Source: Stomoxys calcitrans
Taxonomy: Eukaryota > Arthropoda > Insecta > Diptera > Muscidae
Direction: 5' to 3'
Assembly (NCBI RefSeq): GCF_963082655.1
Contig: NC_081552.1
Location: 60,927,930 to 60,991,929 of the forward strand
DNA: 64,000 nt
Shown here: positions 44,875 through 54,926 of the stretch, piece by piece
Layout: each line of letters starts with the position of its first letter
How positions within the stretch are numbered: position 1 is the first letter of the stretch
Notes under the pieces: model-generated
What the model saw: only the letters and a program-made list of their open reading frames with translations
Databases searched by the model: none
What the model was told of the DNA's origin: nothing
Made by a program: the position numbers and the translations under genes

Positions 44875-44976
44875 ACAAGTAAAAGCGTGCTAAGTTCGGC
44901 CGGGCCGAATCTTATATACCCTCCACCATGGATCGCATTTGTCGAGTTCTTTTCCTGGCATCTCTTCTTAGGCAAA
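44875..44976 (-). mobile_element. Extra 102-bp DINE 3' end stacked on the nested element
   Basis: A full 3' end (ACAAGTAAAAGCG, TTCGGCCGGGCCGAA, CCATGGATCGCA, CTTCTTAGGCAAA) ends exactly where the next ACAAGTAAAAGCG begins, giving a 102-bp tandem step. The remainder of this stub's own element is not present beyond 46627, where the outer element resumes. Confidence 0.9.
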
Positions 44977-46627
44977 ACAAGTAAAAGCGTGCTAAGTTCG
45001 GCCGGGCCGAATCTTATATACCCTCCACCATGGATCGCATTTGTCGAGTTCTTTTCCTGGCATCTCTTCTTAGGCAAAAAAGGATATAAGAAAAGAGTTG
45101 CTCTGCTATTAAAACGATATCAAGATATGGTCCGGTTCGGACCACAATTAAATTATATGTTGGAGACCTGTGTAAAATTTTAGCTAATTCGTATAAGAAT
45201 TGCGCCCATTGGGGCTTACGAAGTAAAATAGAGAGAACGATTTATATGGAATCTGTATCGGGCTATAGACCGATTCAGACCATAATAAAAACGTTTCTTG
45301 ATGGTCATGAGAGTATCCATCGTACAAAATTTCAGGCATATCGGATAATAATTGCGACCTCTAGGGGTCAAGAAGTCAAGATCCCAGATCGGTTTATATG
45401 GTAGCTATATCAGGTTATGAACCGATTTGAACCTTATTTGACACAGTTGTTGAAAGTAAAAATAAAATACGTCATGCAAAATTTCAGCCAAATCGGATAG
45501 GAATTGCGCCCTCTAGAAGCTCAAGAAGTCAAATCCCCAGATCTGTTTATATGACAGCTATATCAGGTTATGAACCGATTTGAACCATACTTGGCACAGT
45601 TGTTGGATATCATAACGAAATACTTCGTCCAAAAATTCATTCAAATCGGATAAGAATTGTGCCCTCTAGAGGGTCAAGAAGTCAAGACCCAAGATCGGTT
45701 TATATGGTAGCTATATCAGGTTATGGACCGATTTGAACCATACTTGGCACAGTTGTTGGGTATCATAACAAAACACGTCGTGCGAAATTCCATTCCATTC
45801 GGATAAGAATTGCGTCCTCTAGAGGCTCAAGAAGTCAAGTCCCCAGATCTGTTTATATGACAGCTATATCAGGTTATGGACCGATTTGAACCATACTTGG
45901 CACAGTTGTTGGATATAATAACAAAACACGTCATGCAAAATTTCATTCCAATCGGATAAGAATTGGGCACTCTACAGGCTCAAGAAGTCAAGACCCAAGA
46001 TCGGTTTATATGGCAGCTATATCAGGTTATGGACCGATTTGAACCATACTTGGCACACTTGTTGGATATTATAGCAAAGCACGTCGTGCAAAATTTCATT
46101 CTGATCGGATAAGAATTGCGCTCGCTAGAGGCTAAAGAAGTCAAGACCCAAGATCGGTTTATATGGCAGCTATATCAGGTTATGAACCGATTTCAACCAT
46201 ACTTGGCACAGTTGTTGGATATCATAGCAAAACACGTCATGCAAAATTTCATTCCAATCGGATAAGAATTGCGCACTCTAGAGGCTCAAGAAGTCAAGAC
46301 CCAAGATCGGTTTATATGGCAGCTATATCAAAACATGGACCGATATGGCCCATTTACAATACCAACCGACCTACACTAATAAGAAGTATTTGTGCAAAAT
46401 TTCAAGCGGCTAGCTTTACTCCTTCGGAAGTTAGCGTGCTTTCGACAGACAGACGGACGGACGGACGGACGGACGGACAGACGGACGGACATGGCTAGAT
46501 CGACATAAAATGTCGCGACGATCAAGAATATATATACTTTATGGGGTCTCAGACGAATATTTCGAGTAGTTACAAACAGAATGACGAAATTAGTATACCC
46601 CCCATCTTATGGTGGAGGGTATAAAAA
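44977..46627 (-). mobile_element. DINE-1-like element nested in another DINE
   Basis: Complete: 3' palindrome end at the left, about eight units, GACG array, and GGTGGAGGGTATAAAAAG at the right. Over most of its length it matches 42601-44268 nearly base for base. It differs by the shorter microsatellite and a unit around 45840 with TCCCCAGATCTG, where the twin has another unit type. Confidence 0.94.
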
Positions 46628-46846
46628 GTATTTGTGCAAAATTTCAAACGGCTCATTCCTTCGAAAGTTAGCGTGATTTCGACAGACAGACGGACGGACA
46701 GACGGACGGACATGGCTAGATCGACTTAAAATGACATGACGATCAAGAATATATATACTTTATGGGGTCTTAGACGCATATTTCGAGGTGTTACAAACAG
46801 AATTACCAAATTAGTATACCCTCATCCTATGTGGAGGGTATAAAAA
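46628..46846 (-). mobile_element. Outer DINE-1-like element, 5' part
   Basis: It continues from 44874: AGTATTTGTGCAAAATTTCA, AACGGCTCATTCCTTCGAAA, a short GACG/GACA run, AAGAATATATATACTTTATG and GTGGAGGGTATAAAAAG. Confidence 0.85.
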
Positions 46847-46849
46847 GAA

Positions 46850-47148
46850 AGCAATTCTATTAACATCGCTTTGTGAGGCTTCAGGTGGAAGGCGCAACAG
46901 CCACATGTGAGCAGTGTATGAAGACGATGACAGCACATGTCATGCCTTCACCATCAGGTTTAACAGAACGCTACAAGTTTTATAGCGCAACTAAATCGCC
47001 AAATGAAACTGTTGACTGTAAATTGTAGATTTTCCTCCGATTTGAAAACGGCTTTAGGAGATAAGTTTGTTAGGGTTGCAAAACGGCCCGGCTCGAAACA
47101 AATTTTTTCTGGAAGAAGAATCAGTCAATTTCGAGCAGGTGGTGCAAA
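46850..47148 (+). pseudogene. Possible Ty3/gypsy gag fragment
   Basis: A plus-strand frame includes TAHVMPSPSGLTERYKFYSA and TKSPNETVD, followed after a frameshift by a DLKTALGDKFV-like stretch. (T/A)ERYKFYS..K...E(T/S)V is a familiar phrase of insect Ty3/gypsy gag proteins. It is about 100 codons with stops and shifts, cut on the right by the mariner. No LTR, zinc knuckle or pol is seen nearby. Identification is from memory of the motif only. Confidence 0.5.
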
Positions 47149-47150
47149 TA

Positions 47151-48091
47151 TTGGGTTGCCCAAAAAGTAATTGTCGGTAATATAGTAGTAATATAGTCGG
47201 CGTTGACAAATTTTTTCAACGGCTTGTGACTCTGTAATTGCATTCTTTCTTCTGTCAGTTATCAGCTGTTACTTTTAGCTTGCTTTAGAAAAAAAAGTGC
47301 GCGAAATTTTGTTTACATTTGTTTGTTTGGCGTCAATTTTAATATGGGTACCACATGTGTTGAAAGAAATTCATTTAACATACCGAATCAACGCTTGTGA
47401 TATGCACCTTAAACGAAATGAATTCGATCCGTTTTTAAAACGAATCATAACTGGAGATGAAAAATGGATTGTTTACAACAACGTTAGTCGAAAACGATCA
47501 TGGTCCAAGCATGGTGAACCAGCTCAAACCACTTCAAAGGCTGATATCCACCAAAAGAAGGTTATGCTGTCTGTTTGGTGGGATTGGAAGGGTGTGGTAT
47601 ATTTTTAGCTGCTTCCAAGAAACTAAACGATTAATTCGGATGTTTACTGTCAACAATTGGACAAATTGAATACAGCCATCAAGGAGAAGCGACCAGAATT
47701 GGCCAATCGTAAAGGTGTCATATTCCACCAGGACAACGCTAGACCGCACACATCATTGGTCACTCGCCAAAAACTGAGTGAGCTTGGCTGAGAACTTTTG
47801 ATGCATCCCTGACCTTGCACCATCAGACTACCATTTATTTCGATCTTTGCAGAACTCCTTAAATGGTAAAACTTTCGGCAATGATGAGGCTATAAAATCG
47901 CACTTGGTTCAGTTTTTTGCAGATAAAGGCTAGAAGTTCTATGAGCGTGGAATACTAAATTTGCCAGGAAGATGGCAAAAGGTTATCGAACAAAATGGCA
48001 ATTATATATTTGATTAAAGTTCATTCTAAGTTTTATTAAAAATGTATCTACTTTCTTTTAAAAAATCCGCTTTTACTTTTTAGGCAACCAT
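47151..48091 (+). mobile_element. Mariner element with 5' coding deletion
   Basis: The left TIR TTGGGTTGCCCAAAAAGTAA pairs with a decayed right TIR (TTACTTTTTAGGCAACC at about 48072-48088). TA lies outside both ends (47149-47150, 48092-48093). At 941 bp it is well short of the roughly 1.3 kb usual for mariners; the missing part is the N-terminal coding region. The left flank is gag-like and the right flank is DINE DNA, so the site may have been rearranged after insertion. Confidence 0.88.
47345..48017 (+). pseudogene. Mariner transposase, C-terminal two thirds
   Basis: The reading enters mariner sequence at WVPHVLKEIHL and continues with RIITGDEKWIVYNN (first catalytic Asp kept), the KKVMLSVWWDWKGVVYF block and, after a stop and shift near 47608, TAIKEKRPELANRKG, IFHQDNARPHTSLV (second Asp kept) and LMHP. 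A small deletion removes the YSPDL part; APSDYH (third Asp of the DD34D triad) survives in another frame. It ends with QNGNYIFD and a stop at 48015-48017. The N-terminal helix-turn-helix DNA-binding region is deleted, so it could not recognise its ends even without the frameshifts. Confidence 0.9.
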
Positions 48092-48831
48092 GTATTCTGC
48101 CAAAAATGTATACAAAATAACTTTAGTTGAAGGGCATCATTTTTTCTACATACCAAACTTCTGTTAAACCAGTAAAAATTAAAGCCTCTAGGAACAGAAC
48201 AAGGACGATCGAGAGACCGATTTACATGGGAGCAATATCAGATTATAGACCCATTTGGAACGTGCTTTGCGCTATTGTTGAGAGCCGTAACAGAACACTA
48301 TGTGCAAAATTTCAGTCTTCAGGAGAATAATTGCTGCTTGTTAGGGCTCAAGTAATCAAAAATTGCAGGGTCAAGAAGCCAAATCGAGAGACCGGTTTAC
48401 ATGGGAGCAATATCAGGTTATAGTCTGCTTGGGATCGTATTTGGCACAGTTGTCGGAAGTCGTAACGGAACACTCTGTTCAAAATTGCGGCCACACCAGA
48501 CAAAAATTGCGGCTTACAGACGCTATATATATTTGAATCGGGAGATCGGTTTATAAGGGAGCTATATCCAAATCTGAGCCGATATGGCCCATTTGTAATC
48601 TCCAATGAAATACATCAATGCTAAGTATCTGGGCAAAATTTCAAGCGGCTAGCTATTTTCGTCCGACCGCTATCGTGATTGCGAAGGGCGGACGGACACG
48701 GCTATATCGACTCAGAACGTCGAGACAATCAAGAATATATATACCTTATGGGGTCTTCGACAAATATTTCGAGGTGTTGCAAACGGAATGGCTAGATAAG
48801 TATACACCCATCCTATGGTGGTGGGTATAGA
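48092..48831 (-). mobile_element. DINE-1-like element, subfamily 3, lacking the 3' palindrome
   Basis: It starts inside the subfamily 3 leader (ATTCTGCCAAAAATGTAT, GAAGGGCATCATTTTTTCTA, CATACCAAACTTCTGT), which the 58403 element also has after its palindrome. Units are diverged (TTTACATGGGAGCAATATCA). The 5' block has a GGCGGACGGACACGG remnant, AAGAATATATATACC and GGTGGTGGGTATAG. The mariner lies exactly where the palindrome end should be. Confidence 0.8.
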
Positions 48832-49530
48832 AATGTATTTTCGTTCGAATTAGATGAAGTTCGAAGGAGAACTTGAGCATTCAATTTGAGCCAAATGTAT
48901 GTGTTTTTTTTATAAAAATTGATCAAAGACTGTTTTTTTTATGTCGAAAAATTATTTTTTCGTAAAGTGTTGTTAAAAAAATGTAACTTAAATTGGTATA
49001 ACAATTTTATTACGCTTTATGAAAATTTTCTCTTATCTTATGACATTTTGCTATACTATAGGAAAATATCATATTTGCAAGGAAATTTCAATTAGTTCAT
49101 AAACTTAAAATTGGTATGATTATTTCCTAAAAACTTTGTTTGTAAATGGTTTAAAAAACTTAAATTCTGGCCCAAAAATATTCGCGAAAGGTAAAATTAC
49201 ATCCAAAATTCTAGCCTGTGATATACCAAAAAACTTTTTGTATGGAAAAAAATTGTATAGAAAATTTTTACGGAAACTTACTACCACTGATTTTGCGGAC
49301 TTGCTAATTTAAGTTCATCAAGTTGTAGAAGAAAGTAAAACATATTTAATACATAATATTTAATTAGTAAGTATAGAATTAGAACAAGTACATAATTCTT
49401 TAAAATATGTAAGTGCATTTAAAGGATATTTTTCTTAGCTGCCAGTAAAATATATACCCATTTACAGTCGGAATTAATTAAAATTTGTTTAATTAACTTC
49501 TTTGTGCAGGCTGGTGCAAGTAAAAGGAAT
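48832..49530. other. AT-rich stretch, nothing recognised
   Basis: About 700 bp of T-rich and A-rich DNA without repeat-family motifs. The minus-strand frame at 49419-49607 is not gene-like. Confidence 0.5.
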
Positions 49531-50186
49531 GGCTGTATGGGCACATATCCTTTTGGCACAATTTCGAACACATATCGTTTTGGCATAATTTCCAACAACT
49601 GTGCCAAGTATGTTCTAAATCAGTCCATATTCTGATATAGCTGCCAAATAACCGATATCCCATTTAGACTGCTTGAGCCTCTATTGGGTGCAATTCTCAT
49701 CCGATTTGGCTCAAATTTTGTGAGATGTTTTGTTATGACTTCCAACATCTGTGCTAAGTACATCCTAAGTAACCTGATAAAGCGGCCATATAAACCGAAC
49801 ACCCTATTGGATTTCTTGAGCTTCTAGAGGGCTCAATTCTTATCTGAATTGGCTGAAATTTTGCACATGTCGTTCTGGTATGACTTCCAACAACTGTGTT
49901 AATTATGGTCCAAATCTATTTATAACCTTATATAGCCAACACATAAATCGATTACCTGATCTGACATATTGAGTCTTAGACGGCGCAGTTCTTATCCAAT
50001 TTGGCTGAAATTTTACATTTTCCAAGTATGGTCTAAATCGGTTTATAAACTGCAATATAAAGCGAACATCCAATATTACTTTCTGACACCCTGAATCCGA
50101 AATTTGGAGATGATATTTTTATACGACTTAAACGGCATGACAAGAACGGTCCATATCGGTCAATAACTTGATATAGCTCATATATA
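49531..50186 (+). mobile_element. Outer DINE-1-like element, left part (host of the 50187 mariner)
   Basis: About four strongly diverged units (TTCTGATATAGCTGCCAAAT, CATATAAACCGAACACCC, TTTATAACCTTATATAGCC) without a 5' tip. It is interrupted at TAGCTCATATA by the mariner. The sequence resumes at 53153 with TATGTGATAAAG and AAAGAACTTGACAAATGCGG, the usual pre-palindrome sequence. Confidence 0.75.
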
Positions 50187-50255
50187 CGAGGGTTGCCTTT
50201 TATATTTAGGGATTAGAGAACAACAACATATATTAATCATCGAAAATCACTTTAT

Positions 50256-52327
50256 TTTTATACCCTCCACCATAAGATGGGGGGTATACTAATTTCGTCA
50301 TTCTGTTTGTAACTACTCGAAATATTCGTCTGAGACCCCATAAAGTATATATATTCTTGATCGTCGTGAAATTTTATGTCGATCTAGCCATGTCCGTCCG
50401 TCTGTCCGTCCGTCCGTCCGTCCGTCCGTCCGTCCGTCCGTCCGTCCGTCCGTCCGTCCGTCCGTCCGTCCGTCTGTCTGTCGAAAGCACGCTAACTTCC
50501 GAAGGAGTAAAGCTAGCCGCTTGAAATTTTGCACAAATACTTCTTATTAGTGTAGGTCGGTTGGTATTGTAAATGGGCCATATCGGTCCATGTTTTGATA
50601 TAGCTGCCATATAAACCGATCTTGGGTCTTGACTTCTTGAGCCTCTAGAGTGCGCAATTCTTATCCGATTAGGATGAAATTTTGCGCGACGTGTTTTGTT
50701 ATGACATCCAACAACTGTGCCAAGTATGGTTCAAATCGGTCCATAACCTGATACAGCTGCCATATAAACCGATCTTGGGTCTTGACTTCTTGAGCCTCTA
50801 GAGGGCGCAATTCTTATCCGATTTGCCTGAAATTTTGCAGGACGTGTTTTGTTATAATATCCAACAACTGTGCCAAGTATGGTTCCAATCGGTCCATAAC
50901 CAGATATAGCTGCCATATAAACCGATCTTGGGTCTTGACTTCTTGAGCCTCTAGAGTGCGCAATTCTTATCCGATTGGAATGAAATTTTGCACGACGTGT
51001 TTTGTTATGACATCCAAGAACTGTGCCAAGTATGGTTCAAATCGGTCCATAACCTGATACAGCTGCCATATAAACCGATCTTGGGTCTTGACTTCTTGAG
51101 CTTCTAGAGTGCGCAATTCTTATCCGATTGGAATGAAATTTTGCACGACGTGTTTTGTTACGATATCCAACAACTGTGCCAAGTATGGTTCAAATCGGTC
51201 CATAACCTGATATAGCTGTCATATAAACCGATCTTGGGTCTTGACTTCTTGAGCCTCTAGAGGGCGCAATTCTTATCCAATTTGAATGAATTTTGGCACG
51301 TAGTATTTTGTTATGATATCCAACAACTGTGCCAAATATGGTTCAAATCGGTTCATAACCTGATATAGCTGCCATATAAATCGATCTGGGATCTTGACTT
51401 CTTGAGCCTCTAGAGGTCGCAATTATTATCCGATTTGCCTGAAATTTTGTACGACGGATTCTCTCATGACCATTAACATACGTGTTTATTATGGTCTGAA
51501 TCGGTTTATAGGAATGGAATTTCGCACGACGTGTTTTGTTACGATATCCAACAACTGTGCCAAGTATAGTTTAAATCGGTCCATAACCTGATATAGCTGC
51601 CATATAAACCGTTCTTGGGCCTTGACTTCTTGAGCCTCTAGAGGGCACAATTCTTATCCGATTTGAATGAATTTTTGCGCGAAGTATTTCGTTATGATAT
51701 CCAACAACTGTGCCAAGTTTGGTTGAAATCGGTCCATATCCTGATATAGCTGTCATATAAACAGATCTGGGGATTTGACTTCTTGAGCTTAGGGCGCAAT
51801 TCCTATCCGATTTGGCTGAAATTTTCCATAACATATTTTATTTTTACTTTCAACAACTGTGTCAAATAAGGTTCAAATCAGTTCATAACCTGATATAGCT
51901 GTCATATAAACCGATCTGGGATCTTGACTTCTTGACCCCTAGAGGTCGCAATTATTATCCGATATGCCTGAAATTTTGTACGACGGATCCTCTCATGACC
52001 ATCAACAAACGTGTTTATTATGGTCTGAATCGGTCTATAACCCGATACAGATCCCATATAAATCGTTTTCTCTATTTTACTTCGTGAGCCCCAATGGGCG
52101 CAATTCTTATACGAATTGGCTGAAATTTTACACAGGTCTCCAACATATAATTTAATTGTGGTCCGAACCGGACCATATCTTGATATCGTTTTAATAGCAG
52201 AGGAACTCTTTTCTTATATCCTTTTTTACCTAAGAAGAGATGCCGGGAAAAGAACTCGACAAATGCGATCCATGGTGGAGGGTATATAAGATTCGGCCCG
52301 GCCGAACTTAGCACGCTTTTACTTGTT
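50256..52327 (+). mobile_element. DINE-1-like element inside the mariner, complete and long
   Basis: TTTTTATACCCTCCACCATA is inserted in the mariner's CACTTTATTTT tract. It has the window's longest GTCC array, about ten units and the 3' end TTCGGCCCGGCCGAA with ACTTGTT. At about 51510 a unit is joined mid-way to another (GGTTTATAGGAATGGAATTT), a recombination or deletion between units. Confidence 0.94.
50392..50482 (+). repeat. Longest (GTCC)n microsatellite in the window
   Basis: About 22 GTCC/GTCT tetranucleotides over 91 bp. Homologous sites in sibling elements carry from none to about 15. It probably grew by slippage after insertion. Confidence 0.95.
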
Positions 52328-52339
52328 TTTTTTCAAAAT

Positions 52340-52950
52340 ATTCCCCATTAAAATCTACACACATTTTCATGCGCTTGAACAAATTGTCGAAGCACTTTTT
52401 ACACTCTGATTGAGGTATCTCCATTTCATGCATTCTGAACGCATCAACCTGCTCTTCATGTGTCGAAAAACGTTAACCTTTAATTTTATTTTTTAACGTA
52501 TGGGAATAAAAAGAAGTCATTCGGTACCAAGTCAGGACTATACGGCGGATGACTCATCAAATCTATGTTTTTAGTGCTCAAAAATGCAGGGTATAAGCCG
52601 TTATGTGAGAACTCGCATTGCCGTGGTGAAGAGTGATCTGTCTTCTGTCGTTGGTTTTCCTGATTTCTTGGAAGACAACTGGCAATTAAGTGGTTGTGTA
52701 CCACTCAGAAGTGACTGTTCTGCGTTGTTCTAGTGGTACGATTGCAACATGTCCAGTTTTTTTTTTCAAAAAACATGGCTAAGGTTGTCTTAATCACACG
52801 ATAGGTCACATGATGATATTGCAATATCAGTTGGCGCACAGCATCAATGGTTTTTGGAACAACCACTAATTTTTGAAGACCTTCACGAAATTCATCTTGG
52901 ACTTGAACTACGCCCTCGGTTGAATTTACCATTCCATCGATAAGCCCTGG
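52340..52950 (-). pseudogene. Mariner transposase, internally deleted
   Basis: On the minus strand the N-terminal side gives EGLQKLVVVPKTIDAVRQLI with HHVTYRVIKTTLAM, then a deletion jumps to a block with VVFQEIRKT-like sequence in a shifted frame. The second catalytic motif reads HHGNASSH: the expected Asp of HHDNASSH is Gly here. STKNIDLMSHPPYSPDLVPN and DFFLFPYVKK keep the third Asp (PNDF). A C-terminal QVDAFRMHEMEIPQSE and DFNGEYFEK follow. The first catalytic motif (TGDE region) is deleted. Several frameshifts; clearly dead. Confidence 0.88.
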
Positions 52951-53152
52951 AGCTTCATTGGCAAAAATTTATTAAGTTCATTGATGCACTGTCGTTGATT
53001 TAATCCACGTCGAAAATTGTAAAAATCGCTAGTATGTCAAAACGTTCTGAGTACATATAACCTCAAAAATGTCAAGCTTTTCCATGGAGCTGTCAGTTGG
53101 CAGATTGCAACGCAAGGGTTGTCCAATCCCAAAACATAAAAGGCAACCCTCG

Positions 53153-53230
53153 TATGTGATAAAGACATTCAAAGAACTTGACAAATGCGGCTCTGCCGTT
53201 TTTAACAATTTAATTATTAACTTTTTTATT
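53153..53230 (+). mobile_element. Outer DINE-1-like element, right remnant
   Basis: AAAGAACTTGACAAATGCGG at 53173-53192 is the stretch that normally precedes CCATGGTGGAGGG. It then decays (CTCTGCCGTTTTTAACAATT) and the 3' palindrome is absent. Confidence 0.6.
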
Positions 53231-54010
53231 TAGTTTATATCCTCCACTATAGGATGGTGTATCACCCCAAAATAAGTATATATATTCACCCTATAAGGTA
53301 TATATATTGTTGATCGTCATGAAATTTTATGTCGATCCAGCCATGTCCGTTTGTCCGTCCGTCTGTCGAAAGCAAGCTTACTTTCGAAGGAGTAAAGCTA
53401 GCCGCTTGAAATTTTGCACAAATACTTTTTATTAGTGAAGGTCGGTTGGGAATGTAAATGTGCCAAATCAGTCAATGTTTTGATATAGCTGCCATATAAA
53501 CCGATCTTGGGTCTTGATTTCATGAACCCTAAAATTTTGCATGAAGTTTTTTGTTATGACTTCCAACAACTGCGATAAATGTGTATCAAATCGATACATA
53601 ACCTGATATAGATACCATATAAACCGATCTGGGATCTTGACTTCTAAAGCCTCTAGAGGGCGCAAATCTTATCCGATTTGGCAGAAATTGTGTACAACGG
53701 CCTCCAACATACGTGTTCAATATGGTTTTAATCAATCTATAGCGTACAGACCCCATATAAACCGATCTCCCGAATATGCTTCTTGAGCCTCTACAAGGGG
53801 CAATTCTTATCCGAATGGACTGAAATGTTACCCAATGTCTTCTATTATGTTCTTCAACATTAAATTTACTTATGGTCCGAATCAAACAATTCTTTTCCAT
53901 TATTCTTTGTTTTTGCCGAAAAAGAGATATCGCGCAAAGAACTCGGCAAATGCTATCCATGGTGGAGGGTATATAAGATTCGGCCCGGCAGATCTTAGCA
54001 CGCTCTAACT
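53231..54010 (+). mobile_element. DINE-1-like element, complete, old
   Basis: A decayed 5' tip (AGTTTATATCCTCCACTATA), a duplicated AAGTATATATATTC / AAGGTATATATATTG block, a reduced GTTTGTCCGTCCGTCTGTCG, three diverged units, and a mutated palindrome TTCGGCCCGGCAGAT before ACGCTCTAACTT. Its T-run merges with the 5' end of the next element. Confidence 0.85.
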
Positions 54011-54926
54011 TTTTATACCCTCCACCATAAGATGGGGGGTATACTAATTTCGTCATTCTGATTGTAACTACTCGAAATATTCGTCTGAGACCCCATAAAG
54101 TATATATATTCTTGATCGTCGTGAAATTTTATGTCGATCTAGCCATGTCCGTCCGTCCGTCCGTCTGTCTGTCGAAAACACGCTAACTTCCGAAGGAGTA
54201 AAGCTAGCCGCTTGAAATTTTGCACAAATACTTCTTATTAGTGTAGGTCGGATGGTATTGTAAATGGGCCATATCGGTCCATGTTTTGATATAGCTGCCA
54301 TATAAACCGATCTTGGGTCTTAATTTCTTGAGCCTCCAGTGTGCGCAATTCTTATCCGATTGGACTGAAATTTTGCACGACGCGTTTTGTTATGACATCC
54401 AAAAACTGTGCTAAGTACGGTTCAAATCGGTTTATAACCTTATATAGCTGCGATATAAACCGATCTTGGGTCTTGACTTCTTGAGCCTCTAGAGGGCGCA
54501 ATTCTTATCCAATTTGATAGAATTATGGCACGTAGTATTTTGTTATGATATCCAACAACTGTTTCAAATATGGTTCAAATCGGTTCATAACCTGATATAG
54601 CTGCCATATAAACAAATCTGGGGACTTGACTTCTTGAGCTTCTAGAGGGCGCAATTCCTATCCGATTTGCCTGAAATTCTGTACGACGGATTCTCTCATG
54701 ACCATCAACATATGTGTTTATTATGGTCTGAATCGGTCTATAGGCCGATACAGCTCCCATATAAATCGATCTCTCTATTCTACTTCTTGAGCCCACAAAG
54801 GGCGCAATTCTTATTCGAATTGGCTGACGTTTTACACAGGTCTCCAACATATAATTTAATTGTAGTCCAAACCGGAACATATCTTAATATCGCTCTAATA
54901 GCAGAGCAAATCTTTTCTTATATCCT
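54010..54926 (+). mobile_element. DINE-1-like element, left part (split by the 54925 element)
   Basis: TTTTTATACCCTCCACCATA, a short GTCC run, about four units and the divergent last unit up to CTTTTCTTATATCC. Its 3' end, starting GCCTAAGAAGAGATGCCGG, is found at 56488-56589 after the nested element. Confidence 0.9.

Larger units (their letters stand above)
50187..53152 (-). mobile_element. Second mariner element, hosting a DINE
   Basis: The left TIR CGAGGGTTGCCTTTTATATT (50187 onward) pairs with AAAACATAAAAGGCAACCCTCG ending at 53152 (16-20 bp arms with few mismatches). Target TA lies at 50185-50186 and 53153-53154. Subtracting the DINE at 50256-52327 leaves about 0.9 kb, so the mariner also has an internal deletion of some 0.4 kb. 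It is a different lineage from the 47151 mariner. Confidence 0.9.

Noticed and set aside
43787..46498. Long-looking open frames with RRTDGRTDGRTDG repeats as proteins
   Set aside because: They are (GTCC)n and 153-bp units read in frame, recur on both strands with stops at unit variants, and show no start or splice context.
46628..46846. A separate short DINE in tandem
   Set aside because: It lacks a 3' end and joins precisely to 44874, so it is the second half of a split element.
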